Positions 8,075 to 17,741 of a DNA stretch of 64,000 bases are shown in pieces. The stretch spans positions 1-64,000 of the forward strand of contig JBOEHE010000031.1 of assembly GCA_050633785.1 (NCBI GenBank), in the 5' to 3' direction. The DNA comes from CALKZN01 sp050633785. GTDB lineage: Bacteria > Pseudomonadota > Gammaproteobacteria > Arenicellales > Arenicellaceae. Positions within the stretch are counted from its first letter, which is position 1; every line of letters begins with the position of its first letter. The notes under the pieces were generated by a model. The model was not told the origin of the DNA and did no database searches. It saw only the letters and a list, made by a program, of their open reading frames with translations. The position numbers were made by a program, and so were the translations under genes.

Positions 8075-9301
8075 TCAATCCAGTAGCTCGGTATTTACCA
8101 TGACCTGACTGTGTAAGGTTCTGTGTACGGGGCATCGATCTGCAATTTCCAGCAACCGCTGGCGTTGCTTCTGATCCAGGTTGCCCTCAATACGCAACTG
8201 ACGGCTGAAAACATCAATCTTGCTGCGAGCACTACCAGCATCGTCCTGCTGACAGGTTTCACAGTCCATGTTGTAATTTTTGTTGTGATTGGTGTGCACT
8301 TCTACCTGTTGCACATCCCAACCTTTACGACGAGCATACATTTTTATCGTCATAACTGTGCAGGCCGCCAAACTGGATGACAGCAATTCATAGGGCGACG
8401 GGCCAAAATCATTACCACCAACGCTAAGGGGTTCATCTGCAATCAGAGCGTGTTTTTTCGCTTGAATATAGGTAGTAAACGTATCCCCAGCCAAGCGAGC
8501 CGCCACTTGATGGGAACTGGATAAGGAGGATGGTTCGGGAATATCGACATAGCGCCGCGCCCAACCGGCAATCACTTGTCCGGTATAGCGAGCGTCATCC
8601 GCTTTGCTCAACAAATGGTCCGCCTGATCCAAGGTCACAAAGCTCTTCGGGTGCACTGCAGACCGGTAAATATTCTCGGCATTGCTGATAGCAACGGTAT
8701 CATCCTGAGGTGCGTGCATAACCAGCAGAGGCTTTCGCAATTGATGAATCAACTCGCTCATTGACTGTTGTTGCAAGTCCTCGAGAAACTGTTGTTTGAT
8801 AGTAAATTGACGGCCAGCCAGATTGACTACAGCCTGTCCGGTCTGATTAATCTCAGCGATATCCTGCTGCAGCAAATGTTGGACATGTTGCGGTTCAGAA
8901 GGGGCAGCAATGGTAGCAACTGCTTTAATACTGTCAATGTTTGCTGCCGCCATCAAGGCTGCCGTTCCACCAAACGAGTGTCCGATGAGTATGCTGGGAG
9001 CAGCATGTTTGCGTTGTAAATACTCAGCAGCAGCAACCAGATCTCCAACATTACTTGAAAAATTAGTATCAGCAAAATCACCATCACTTTCACCCAGACC
9101 GGTAAAATCAAAGCGTAATACAGCAAAACCCTGTGCAGCCAGTTCACGACTGATCAAACGAATAGCGGTTAAATTTTTACCACAAGTAAAACAATGCGAG
9201 AAGATGACATAATTATGCGGATGCTGGTCCAACGGCATTTCCAGTTGCCCCACCAGTTCCATAGCTTCCTGATTTTGAAAACGTATTTTTTCAACTGCCA
9301 T
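8075..9301 (-). CDS. Alpha/beta hydrolase-OsmC fusion protein
   Basis: 408 residues in two parts. Residues about 1-255 are an alpha/beta hydrolase: SHCFTCGKN oxyanion region, nucleophile elbow GHSFGG (Ser near 108), Asp in APQDDT and His in DQADHLL. Residues about 270-408 are an OsmC/Ohr-like domain with the two reactive cysteines expected of thiol peroxidases, in LAACTVMTIKMYARR and in DRCPVHRTL. OsmC-type proteins reduce organic hydroperoxides. The fusion is a recurrent architecture in Proteobacteria; the hydrolase may release a (per)oxidised acid for the OsmC part, which is inference. The start has AGGTGG just upstream. Confidence 0.92.
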   Translation of the reverse strand: MAVEKIRFQNQEAMELVGQLEMPLDQHPHNYVIFSHCFTCGKNLTAIRLISRELAAQGFAVLRFDFTGLGESDGDFADTNFSSNVGDLVAAAEYLQRKHAAPSILIGHSFGGTAALMAAANIDSIKAVATIAAPSEPQHVQHLLQQDIAEINQTGQAVVNLAGRQFTIKQQFLEDLQQQSMSELIHQLRKPLLVMHAPQDDTVAISNAENIYRSAVHPKSFVTLDQADHLLSKADDARYTGQVIAGWARRYVDIPEPSSLSSSHQVAARLAGDTFTTYIQAKKHALIADEPLSVGGNDFGPSPYELLSSSLAACTVMTIKMYARRKGWDVQQVEVHTNHNKNYNMDCETCQQDDAGSARSKIDVFSRQLRIEGNLDQKQRQRLLEIADRCPVHRTLHSQVMVNTELLD

Positions 9302-9466
9302 AGACCACCTGTTTGTTCTATCAATGGTCCTTTATGGTAACACCACAAAACCATGGATACATGCTCAAAAATCAAGAATTTATCACAATCTATAACAATT
9401 TATGATTGGCAGGAATCGCTCTAATGATCTTTAATTATAGTAAGCAGTAATTAATAGAGGTATGCC

Positions 9467-9643
9467 ATGGCAACGCTCAACAAAAACCAACCACAAACAG
9501 CCCCCAGCCATTCTAATGAAAACTCATCAAACAGCCCTTCTGATGAAAAAAAACAGACAACTCAGGCAACAAATACCCAGTATCAAAAAACCCGTGATCA
9601 ATTAGATCAACTCAGTGATATTGCCGACAGATTCAGGCGCTAG
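9467..9643 (+). CDS. Small hydrophilic protein, 58 residues
   Basis: Short open frame MATLNKNQPQTAPSH... ending DIADRFRR. A clear ribosome-binding site, AGAGG, lies six bases before the ATG. It is divergent from the OsmC fusion with 165 bases between them, room for two promoters. The protein is rich in Asn, Gln, Ser, Thr and charged residues for its first 40 positions, so probably disordered, then forms a short possible helix (RDQLDQLSDIADRFRR). No signal peptide or membrane segment. I do not recognise a family. Start, Shine-Dalgarno and isolated position support a real gene. Confidence 0.6.
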   Translation: MATLNKNQPQTAPSHSNENSSNSPSDEKKQTTQATNTQYQKTRDQLDQLSDIADRFRR

Positions 9644-9751
9644 TCTTTGCTGAAGCTGTCAGCGCAGGGCTGGTTTAAAGTTTGCGCCCCTTTATACTTA
9701 ATACATTGAGTTCAAAAACAAGGTATTAAGATATTCGGCAAGTAAACCGGC

Positions 9752-11191
9752 CTATTTTACCTGTTCAATAAGTTTGATTAACTGGCCAGCTTCAAGCTCT
9801 ATATCAGGTGCCAGACCATTCAGAATTCGAACTTTATGGGCTGCATCTTCAATGTCAAGATTCTGCGTCAGAGACACCAAAGAATCACCACTTTTTACGG
9901 TATAACTTTTCAATTGATAGTGCGGCAATAACGAACGAACGCTCTGCTTATCGTCATGCAGAGAGCGGATATTAGACGCGATACTCAAAAACACAGTTTC
10001 ATCGACATTGCCATACCGGCTACCGAAGCCTTTACTGACAGCATTGAGCACAATGGTTTTATCCGCTAGAGGAACAACTCCGTAAAAATGAATATTTGAA
10101 ATATTAGCTCCGTTGATACTTAGGCCTTTCTTTTTTCCATAATACTGAATCAGAACACGTGCTTTGATGAAATAACCAATCCCACTGGTGCCTGAAAACG
10201 CCTGTTCACTCTGAATGCTCATTTCTTTGGACAAGTCTTGAACGTATTTCTTCAAGAATTCTTCAGCCTTGGTTTCTAACGTTTTATCCAAAGTAATTAA
10301 TGATACAGCCAAACCCTGTTCTCGAGAGCTGTGTGCTACTACAAAACTATCGTTATACTGCGTGGTCAATGCTCTCAATTTAAAAGGGAATTCCTGTTTT
10401 GCCTGTTCTCCTTTAAATGCTGACCAACCATTGGGAAAATAGGTTCGGGTCCCTTGTTGATCAACAATCAGTGAGCTATCACTGGTCATGGAAAAGCTCG
10501 GAGTTTCACCATAGGTTAAACCTTCAATAGCTGATAAAAAAGCCTGTCTGGATACGGGAGGATAGACTTTATTTTCACCTTTTTTTAAGGACTCTATCTG
10601 TTGTTTGAGCTTTTTTATTGCACGGTCAAACTTAAGTCCATCCAAACCAGGATATGGTGCTCCCAAATCAAGCACTACTGCCTCACTCGACTCCACATAG
10701 AGCTTATGGTTGTATAGCAGCGTCAGAATTTCAACAAGAGCTGTAGGGTCATAATTCGCCTGATCAAGTAACTCAGCAGCCCGTCGGTAGAGTCTCGGTT
10801 CTCGCTGTTTGGGCTGTTCAAGACTGGCTATTTTCAGAGCCATAATCGCTGCAATATGCCCATTGTGACTGGCAAGAGACATGATGCCTCTATTTAGATA
10901 GATATAAGCAGAATCGGTATAAAAAGCGTTTACTGCATTATCGCTAAGTAATAGGAAATCATAATCCTTCAACGCTGCTTGTTGTGCATGTTCAATCAGC
11001 TCTGCTCCTATCTGTTGCACCAGACCTTGTAATCTTCTATCAACATAAGCGGGATTGTCTAACAGGATATTTTCATGAGTATCACCGTTCTGACTATTAT
11101 CTGCCGCTACAGTAATGGGGCTTGCCGTCAACACCAACAGCCATAAATACAACACACCTGTTAAGCGCATTTTCTCCTGCAACATTGTCAT
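9752..11191 (-). CDS. Catalytically dead M48-like protein with C-terminal LysM-like domain
   Basis: 479 residues. A signal peptide (hydrophobic to about residue 24, VAA then Asp) sends it to the periplasm. Residues 45-165 align by eye with the neighbouring M48 protease: NAVNAFYTDSAYIYLN matches NAFAVPDGHIYIT, but the HEIGH zinc site is replaced by LKIAS (residues 119-123) and the ExEAD glutamate segment by YRRAAE. It therefore cannot bind zinc in the usual way. The C-terminus (YTVKSGDSLVSLTQ..ILNGL) is LysM-like and also matches the neighbour's tail. It begins 16 bases after the M48 gene; AAGG precedes ATG 11191, while ATG 11170 is an alternative start. Likely a partner or regulator of the active protease. 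Confidence 0.8.
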   Translation of the reverse strand: MTMLQEKMRLTGVLYLWLLVLTASPITVAADNSQNGDTHENILLDNPAYVDRRLQGLVQQIGAELIEHAQQAALKDYDFLLLSDNAVNAFYTDSAYIYLNRGIMSLASHNGHIAAIMALKIASLEQPKQREPRLYRRAAELLDQANYDPTALVEILTLLYNHKLYVESSEAVVLDLGAPYPGLDGLKFDRAIKKLKQQIESLKKGENKVYPPVSRQAFLSAIEGLTYGETPSFSMTSDSSLIVDQQGTRTYFPNGWSAFKGEQAKQEFPFKLRALTTQYNDSFVVAHSSREQGLAVSLITLDKTLETKAEEFLKKYVQDLSKEMSIQSEQAFSGTSGIGYFIKARVLIQYYGKKKGLSINGANISNIHFYGVVPLADKTIVLNAVSKGFGSRYGNVDETVFLSIASNIRSLHDDKQSVRSLLPHYQLKSYTVKSGDSLVSLTQNLDIEDAAHKVRILNGLAPDIELEAGQLIKLIEQVK

Positions 11192-11207
11192 AAAATACCT
11201 TTAAATT

Positions 11208-12941
11208 TTATTGCTTATCCTTATCTGCAAAGGTTTTGATGGTCTGCCCATACTCGGGCTCCCCTTCGGGATAAAATCCATTGATTAAACGCAGCTTGGT
11301 CTCAGCATCAACCATAATAATATCTTGTGCAATTGAGGCCATCGTTTCCCCCGGTTCAACGGTTTTCAATGCTATACCATAGGTATATTCCGGCACCTCA
11401 TCATGCAATTGATCACCTGCATTTGTTGGCCTGATATTGCGCATGATGCTTTTAAAAATCCGCCGATGCGGCATCTGGTCATAGTTAAACACACCGCCAT
11501 AGCTTTCCAGAACCACAGCCTGAGTGCCGATAAAAACGACTCCCTGCATATGTTCTGCTCCGGCATTTTTCTTTTTACCAATAAAGCCCAACTCCTGAAA
11601 ATCCCTGGTGGTATGACTACGCATGAAAAAACCAGTACCATAAGGCGTTTTCATTTTTTCGCCAGCAATATAGTCCACTGCCGCCGAGTTTTCCTGCAGA
11701 TAATTGAGCAAAAACTGCTTCGGAGATATGGACTCTCCAAGCTCAAGTATTTTAATCAGAACAGCGCTTTTTGTGTTCTCATTCTCATAACCATCAAACC
11801 GACCTTGATCATCATATACCGCATATTGGTGGTTGATTGAGTCCAAAGCGATAAAGTCTAGTGCTGTGTCACTGGCGGGTAATAGCAGACGATTTTCTTC
11901 TTTTGGTAGAGTATTCTCTCGATAAGCCCTGAAATTAAGAGGAAAGTAACCCTTGAACCGAGCGTTAATAGAACGCATTTCTACGCCGTTCCTTTCCATG
12001 GCATAGCGCTGACTGTTGGTCGCTGTCAACCCATCAACCATCATCAGATAATCTCGGCGATCAGCTTGCAGGTCTTCGTTTTTCAGGTAGTCTTCTGCCG
12101 CCAATATGACTTCCTGCAATCTTTGATCATTGCTCGGATGCGTGGACGTCGAAGAGGCATGATAGGAAATACCAACATCCTGACGCAAGTCCTGCTGCAC
12201 CTGCATCGTCAGATACTGCTCTTGATCTTTCAAAATAGTCAGCACCTCAATCATATCTTCAGGCGCATAACCCGCCAGAGCCAGGTATTTTGCCCCCAGT
12301 TTATCGGCTTCCAGTTCAAGGTTGCGCCCATAGCCTTTAACATAGGCAGCACGGCTTTTACCCAGTTTGTCCGAGACAAACTGCCCGACCCAGGGCCCGA
12401 CATGAGGAATGGCCCAACTTAAAAAACGCACAGGTCCCGTAATAGAACCATACATTTTGTCCTGGGCTAATTTTCTCGCAGTATGTCTGGCTGCAATATG
12501 CCCTATTTCATGCGCCAGCACCGCTGCCAAGTGTGACTCTTTATTAAAATGAGCCAGCATATTTTTGGTGATGTAGATATGCCCATCAGGAACGGCAAAT
12601 GCATTGATATCTTCACTATCCAAAACAATAAATCGATAATCAATATTCGGCCTGTTAGAAAAAGAAGCAATGTGATTGCCGATCAAACTGACATAAGCCT
12701 GCAACTCCTGATCGGAATAAACCCGCTCTTCTTCCATGATTTTTTCATGCAGCTTATTGCCCAACAACTGCTCGTGTTCTTCAGAAATGGTTATCAGGGT
12801 GGTTTTGCCTGTCTCTGGGTTAGTCGCACAGCCATAGGTCATTGCGCACACAAACAGCAATAATAAAGTCCGAAAACCTCGATTCAATGCAGACATAAGA
12901 TTCAATAATACCTGTTTAAACGGTTGATTCGTTAACGCCAT
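11208..12941 (-). CDS. M48-family metalloprotease lipoprotein with LysM-like tail
   Basis: 577 residues. The N-terminus has a lipoprotein signal with Cys38 in AMTYGC. The M48 domain spans about 45-280: HEIGH at 144-148 supplies two zinc histidines and the catalytic Glu, and ELEAD (about 209) supplies the third ligand; THPSNDQR follows, as in BepA/LoiP-type enzymes. Residues 285-500 are an unassigned region, and the tail (KTVEPGETMASIAQ) resembles LysM. BepA relatives act on outer-membrane protein assembly or degradation. The start used overlaps the caspase-like gene by 10 bases; ATG 12896, which still keeps a full signal sequence, is equally possible since neither has a strong Shine-Dalgarno. 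Confidence 0.88.
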   Translation of the reverse strand: MALTNQPFKQVLLNLMSALNRGFRTLLLLFVCAMTYGCATNPETGKTTLITISEEHEQLLGNKLHEKIMEEERVYSDQELQAYVSLIGNHIASFSNRPNIDYRFIVLDSEDINAFAVPDGHIYITKNMLAHFNKESHLAAVLAHEIGHIAARHTARKLAQDKMYGSITGPVRFLSWAIPHVGPWVGQFVSDKLGKSRAAYVKGYGRNLELEADKLGAKYLALAGYAPEDMIEVLTILKDQEQYLTMQVQQDLRQDVGISYHASSTSTHPSNDQRLQEVILAAEDYLKNEDLQADRRDYLMMVDGLTATNSQRYAMERNGVEMRSINARFKGYFPLNFRAYRENTLPKEENRLLLPASDTALDFIALDSINHQYAVYDDQGRFDGYENENTKSAVLIKILELGESISPKQFLLNYLQENSAAVDYIAGEKMKTPYGTGFFMRSHTTRDFQELGFIGKKKNAGAEHMQGVVFIGTQAVVLESYGGVFNYDQMPHRRIFKSIMRNIRPTNAGDQLHDEVPEYTYGIALKTVEPGETMASIAQDIIMVDAETKLRLINGFYPEGEPEYGQTIKTFADKDKQ

Positions 12942-15502
12942 GCCGCTGGCACAAAGTAAAACTCTCCACCTTCATGCCCTGCTCGCGGCAAAGGGGCGTA
13001 GCGCGGCACTTGTCGGATGCTGTCTTTGGTTGCCACAGCAACGCTATGGCTGACATTAGTTGCCAGTGAATCAGCATCTAACAGCTGATAATTACTGCGT
13101 AGAACTTTCAGCATAGCACCGGTAAAAACGGAATGTTTGCCATTATCAATGGAGTCAGCCACTGGCTGCAAGCCTCCTGATGACAGCACTACACGCGTGG
13201 TGGCAGCAACATCACTTTGAAAACGCTGCACTTTTTTCTCTGGCGATAAGCCACTGCGCAATGATAATACACTGGAACGCATCAATGAACCGGAATAACA
13301 GGAGTCAGCGATGACCATAATGTTTCTGGCGCTCATCGCTCGTATCTGATCGGTTATGGTGGCATTCGAAATCCAACGCGCAGTGCTGGTGCTACTGCCA
13401 TCAACCGGAACCCAATAGCCCTGATCATTTTCAGGATCAACAAAACCATGACCTGCATAATAGATCAACAGATTATCCTTTTCTGTCAATTTTTTGCGCA
13501 TACCCTCAAGAGCCTGTAGCACCCCATCACGATCAGCATTCGTGATTAACTGCACATCAAAACCGTATTTTTCAGTTAACACCTCAGCAACAGCCTGGGC
13601 ATCATTTACCGCAGTATCCAGGGATTCCAAGCGAACATCACTGTAATCGTTATTGCCAATTATCAGAGCATAGTATTTCCCAAACTCAATATCCTTAATG
13701 TCTTTAACATCCGCTCTCGGTTCGATTACTTTCGTGCGACTATCGGGACGTATCAACATGTGAGTCTGCACTAGCTGCCCTGAGTCATCGCGCATCACAA
13801 GGTCCAGATTGACCGGAGTATTGCTCAGTTCAACTGGCTTCATAAATAAGCCATTTGCATCCAGTTCCTGCGGCTGTCCATTAATAGAAAGCTCTGTTAT
13901 TTGAGTATCAGAATAAGCCGCTCCAACCACATTAACAATACTCCCAGCAGGTGCATCGGCAACTTTTACTCCATCACTGTCCTGAAATTGTGGCCATTTT
14001 ATTACAATCCGCGGCTGAATGGCCTGATGTTCAGAACCCGGTTCAACCTTATCTGCCCGAGGCTTACTGGTTTTTGGGTGCAGAGCCTTCATTTGTTTTA
14101 TCGCCTCGGCGAGATCAGCGGACTGCCTGGTCACCAGCTTAGATTGTTTTTTCACCAGTGAGGAAGCCTTGGATAATTCCTGCTTAACCACCTTGAGATA
14201 ACGGTCTTTATCCTTACTGACTTTATCCGCCACTTCCAGCTGTTGGGCCAGATTGGCCACCTCTGTTTTCTCTTTTTCAACTGCGGACGATAGATAATCA
14301 ACCTTGCCTTGATAACGATGATCAATTTCCTTTAAGGCCCGTTGCAAGACAATAGCATCATCGCTGGAAATTTTACGCTTATTATCCTGCTTCAGCCTGG
14401 CAATGCGTTTTTGCAAAAAGTCCAGTTTCTGTTTTCGTTTGTTGGCTGCATTTGATCTGCGTTCAATCGAACTTTCCTGTTCCTGCAAATAACGTTGAAA
14501 CGCCGCCCGTTTATCTGTTTTTGAGGACATGGCCATACGATCTGAGTTGCCTGATGGTGTGACCGGCATTGCATCAAGCTTTGCCAGCAACTGTTGCTGC
14601 TGCACTTTGTCATTTTCGATACTGGCCAGCTCGCTGTTTAGCTGTTGCTGGTTTTGCACAATATCCTGAGTGACCACATCGAGACCCGCTACAGAAAAAG
14701 CACCGGCTTTATCATCTTGCCCAAGTTCTTCCAGCAGTATCCCAAGCTTCAAACGCTGTTGTTGCAAACTTTCAATTGAAGGTTGATTCGTTTGCACCAC
14801 TCGGTTCAGGTCTGCACTTTTTTCCTCATATCGATCGCGCAGAAACTCAGTCGCAGAAAACCCCTCATTAAAGGATTGCAGCTCCTGCTGCCAATCATCT
14901 CTGACAATTAACTGCAGACTCAGCTGTTGTTTTAACTGTTTGAGTCTGGCAGTTGCCTGTTCCAGCTTTTCTATCGAATTTTCCGACACTGCTGCGGATT
15001 GACCCAGAGCAGCAACAGCTGAAAAATAAGCTTCCTGAGCATCGCCTTTAAGACGATATGCCCGAGCATAGTATTGGTTCGCGACAATAAAGTCTTTGTC
15101 GACAATATGACCCTGTTCATACAGATTTCCAAGACTCAGCAAAGCCGGAAAATAATCCTGCGCGGCAGCCAGTTCATACCAACGTACCATTTGATGTTTC
15201 CCAACGGTTGTTTTTTCCCATTGTGTTTGTCGATACAGCTCCGCAATGGCGTATTGCCCGACAGGCGAGCTCAACTTGCCTGATTGCCGAAAGCTCCGCA
15301 AAATCGGCAGAGACTCCAGAATAGGCGCAATATAAGCACCGCCATTATTCTGACAACGGCTGACCGACTCCAGTGTCCGTGTTTGTCCATAAAAACAATT
15401 AACACGAAGCTCAACATCCGAGGCAGAAATAACTTCGCTGAATAGGCCCAATAGACCAATACCGATGCAAAATAATGTTAATCGGCTACACTTTCTCAAC
15501 AT
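12932..15502 (-). CDS. Exported caspase-like (C14) protein with Sel1-like and coiled-coil regions
   Basis: 856 residues from ATG 15502, chosen because a signal peptide (LTLFCIGIGLLGLFSEVISA) follows directly; the frame is open 21 codons further upstream. After the signal come Sel1/TPR-like repeats (about 50-160, WYELAAAQDYFPALLSLGNLYEQG), a long Gln/Lys/Glu-rich coiled-coil region (about 180-470), a short Ig-like part (about 500-590), and a C-terminal caspase domain: YALIIGNNDYSD, the catalytic His685 in YYAGHG and Cys735 in DSCYSG. Bacterial orthocaspases cut after basic residues. It opens an operon with the active and dead M48 proteins. Domain architecture with this neighbourhood is unfamiliar to me. 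Confidence 0.88.
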   Translation of the reverse strand: MLRKCSRLTLFCIGIGLLGLFSEVISASDVELRVNCFYGQTRTLESVSRCQNNGGAYIAPILESLPILRSFRQSGKLSSPVGQYAIAELYRQTQWEKTTVGKHQMVRWYELAAAQDYFPALLSLGNLYEQGHIVDKDFIVANQYYARAYRLKGDAQEAYFSAVAALGQSAAVSENSIEKLEQATARLKQLKQQLSLQLIVRDDWQQELQSFNEGFSATEFLRDRYEEKSADLNRVVQTNQPSIESLQQQRLKLGILLEELGQDDKAGAFSVAGLDVVTQDIVQNQQQLNSELASIENDKVQQQQLLAKLDAMPVTPSGNSDRMAMSSKTDKRAAFQRYLQEQESSIERRSNAANKRKQKLDFLQKRIARLKQDNKRKISSDDAIVLQRALKEIDHRYQGKVDYLSSAVEKEKTEVANLAQQLEVADKVSKDKDRYLKVVKQELSKASSLVKKQSKLVTRQSADLAEAIKQMKALHPKTSKPRADKVEPGSEHQAIQPRIVIKWPQFQDSDGVKVADAPAGSIVNVVGAAYSDTQITELSINGQPQELDANGLFMKPVELSNTPVNLDLVMRDDSGQLVQTHMLIRPDSRTKVIEPRADVKDIKDIEFGKYYALIIGNNDYSDVRLESLDTAVNDAQAVAEVLTEKYGFDVQLITNADRDGVLQALEGMRKKLTEKDNLLIYYAGHGFVDPENDQGYWVPVDGSSTSTARWISNATITDQIRAMSARNIMVIADSCYSGSLMRSSVLSLRSGLSPEKKVQRFQSDVAATTRVVLSSGGLQPVADSIDNGKHSVFTGAMLKVLRSNYQLLDADSLATNVSHSVAVATKDSIRQVPRYAPLPRAGHEGGEFYFVPAAWR

Positions 15503-15928
15503 ATCTGTTTTTGATAGGCATCTAACCTTTTTGTGACTCAAACATAAACACCACATCCCCTGCAATTATTCAAGAGGCGAGCATACCTAAGCGACTTATT
15601 TTGCTCAGCTTTAGTGCGAATTTGACCATGATAATCACCCAACAAATGATGCCTTCCGTAAAAACCTATGGCAAAGCGCCAGATTCCAATAATACCGCCT
15701 TAACCAAGTGAATGGCAGACAGATGGTAGCATTCAGCAAGGTAATTGACTTGTAAAATACGCACATAACAACACTGAAACAGCTCTGAAAATCAAAGCTG
15801 TTCACAAGCCAGGCAAGTGACCTTATTAATCGCTTACAATGAATTATAACGAATCAGACAACAGAAAGTTGTCCTCTTGCCTAAATAATAAGAATCTGCG
15901 ATGACCAACCCGGTACCCAAGAAAGCGA
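15503..15928. other. Intergenic region between the caspase-like and beta-helix genes
   Basis: 426 bases between two minus-strand genes, which should hold the promoter of the protease operon and the end of the beta-helix transcript. A 7-bp inverted repeat AACAGCT/AGCTGTT at 15778-15802 and a smaller one GACAAC/GTTGTC near 15858-15874 could form hairpins; neither has a convincing T tract. I could not pick a reliable promoter. Confidence 0.4.
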
Positions 15929-17719
15929 CTATGGCAGACTTACCGGTTTCAGCGGGGCTGGAATGGGAACAGGGTTGACAAAAACACCCGGCGTGTCGGC
16001 AGGGTCTGTGACGCACCCTGGCGATATCGTATACGTATTATCAACGCAGATACTGTAATGTGCGGACAAATCAACATTGGCATTGACGGTTTCACCCTGT
16101 TCGTTTTCAAAGGTGTTTTGTGTGATGGCAATATCTTCAAGCAGGCCGTTATCCCCACCCAGTGCATTAGTCTGGTATTGACGTTCACCCGTATGTGTCC
16201 CCAGAACATCTTTGTCACCGATCAGGTTGCCATTAATCACCTGATAACGGGATAGATGGAGGTATTGGTCAGTATTATTATCTAAATAGGTATCCGCTCT
16301 GGTCCTGCCTTGAGTTTCCGAGCGCCAGTGGGTGGGCAAACCAGCATGAGTTCGCCAGACACCATTATCCAGATCACCTTCCACACATGGGCGTAATGTC
16401 AATTTCTGCTTGGTTGGAGAGTAGTGTTGTCCACGAATAAAGTTACGCATAATATTCAGGCGCCACCAACCCATAATCCTCAGATTGTGTTCACCCGCTT
16501 TACGAAACCGTGAATCAACGATACCTGTGAAGTTCACCATTGAACAACCGACTCCTGCAACATTCAAGGTCGCGCCAGAGTTCATTTGCGCTGCCGTTCC
16601 ACCAACTACATCCACCTTAGAGATATAGCCTCCTCTGGGAAAAGGAATATTGGCGCAATCCAGTCTATCGGGTAGGTCGGTGCAACGCACTCCGCCAGAA
16701 AAACCAATGCGCCCGCCATTAGTGACGGCTGATGTCTCCATGTCCATATCGATATCATGCAATCCAATATGCACAAATGACTCAGGAAAACTGAAACCAC
16801 CAATACGAAGCCCTTCGAAATAGGCATTGTTTGACCAGCCATTGCTACTAATATGACTATCACTTGTTGACAGGTTCAATGAACTAACCACACCACCGGA
16901 CATCTGATAAACCGCGACACCGGAGTACAGTATGGCCTGTAAGTCTGGAAAGGGATCAACAGCATCGCCAAAGTTGCCAATTTTATAATTGGACTGTCCA
17001 TTTTGAATGCCGAGCCTGGTTTCACCGAATTGTGTGGGGAAAATATCATCGTCATCGAACACATCACCACGTTTAACCAGAACCAGCTTGTTATCGAATT
17101 GGTCAGGCAAAGGAAATGTTGTCTGTTTAGTCGCACCAGCAGGACATGCTTTATCAAAAACTGTCCAGTCCGATGACACATCCAGCGTATTTGACACACA
17201 GACAGTATTAGCCGCGCTCCACTGGACAGGCTCAGAATGGACGGTGATACTGACAAAAGCATCATCATAATCACCCGCGGAGTTCTGGGCTCGCATGCCA
17301 ACATTGTAGACACAGCTCTGGGTTGCACAAACAAAGGTCTTAGTGACCATAGGCACATGCCCTTTTTCAAATGATGTATCTCCTGGTACATAGGTGTATG
17401 TCTGGTCGTAAAGCACACCATAGGTGTCTGTCTCATCAGTATCAAAATCCCAATAGTAAGACAGTTGTGACCAGATACCATGCGCATCAAGACCTTGCGC
17501 TGTGGTTTTATCCGCGCTGAACACCACGGTACACGGCGAAGCACAATCGGTGCGAGAGGGATTGATAACGGCATTAACAACGTTATTGTCAGAGCTCTCT
17601 GCATCACTGAGCAACAACAGGACCGGCGGCATTATTTGGGCAGCAATTGATTGAGCGTAAGCAATTGACTGCCAACATATGACAGACAAACAACAAAGAA
17701 TAAAATAATTTCTGTTCAT
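15929..17719 (-). CDS. Exported PKD-like/parallel beta-helix protein
   Basis: 596 residues from ATG 17719, chosen because a signal peptide ending IAYAQ follows; the frame is open for 52 codons upstream. Just after the signal is the motif PPVLLLLSDAE shared with its two neighbours. Residues about 50-165 form a PKD-like domain with paired cysteines (DCASPCTVVFSADKT, YYWDFDTDETDTYG). The rest has the right-handed beta-helix look (LVLVKRGDVFDDDD, then many short N/G-rich strands with alternating Val/Ile). The whole protein is a near copy of the C-terminal 550 residues of the next gene. It is probably secreted and may bind or cut polysaccharide; no catalytic residues could be assigned. Confidence 0.8.
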   Translation of the reverse strand: MNRNYFILCCLSVICWQSIAYAQSIAAQIMPPVLLLLSDAESSDNNVVNAVINPSRTDCASPCTVVFSADKTTAQGLDAHGIWSQLSYYWDFDTDETDTYGVLYDQTYTYVPGDTSFEKGHVPMVTKTFVCATQSCVYNVGMRAQNSAGDYDDAFVSITVHSEPVQWSAANTVCVSNTLDVSSDWTVFDKACPAGATKQTTFPLPDQFDNKLVLVKRGDVFDDDDIFPTQFGETRLGIQNGQSNYKIGNFGDAVDPFPDLQAILYSGVAVYQMSGGVVSSLNLSTSDSHISSNGWSNNAYFEGLRIGGFSFPESFVHIGLHDIDMDMETSAVTNGGRIGFSGGVRCTDLPDRLDCANIPFPRGGYISKVDVVGGTAAQMNSGATLNVAGVGCSMVNFTGIVDSRFRKAGEHNLRIMGWWRLNIMRNFIRGQHYSPTKQKLTLRPCVEGDLDNGVWRTHAGLPTHWRSETQGRTRADTYLDNNTDQYLHLSRYQVINGNLIGDKDVLGTHTGERQYQTNALGGDNGLLEDIAITQNTFENEQGETVNANVDLSAHYSICVDNTYTISPGCVTDPADTPGVFVNPVPIPAPLKPVSLP

Positions 17720-17741
17720 TGCATTGTGGGCTGAGTTTTTT

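Noticed and set aside
16876..17607. Minus-strand frame of 243 codons
   Set aside because: It overlaps the 15929-17719 gene in another frame, and its Met/Leu/Arg-rich product shows no domain. The matching region of the paralogue gives a similar shadow.
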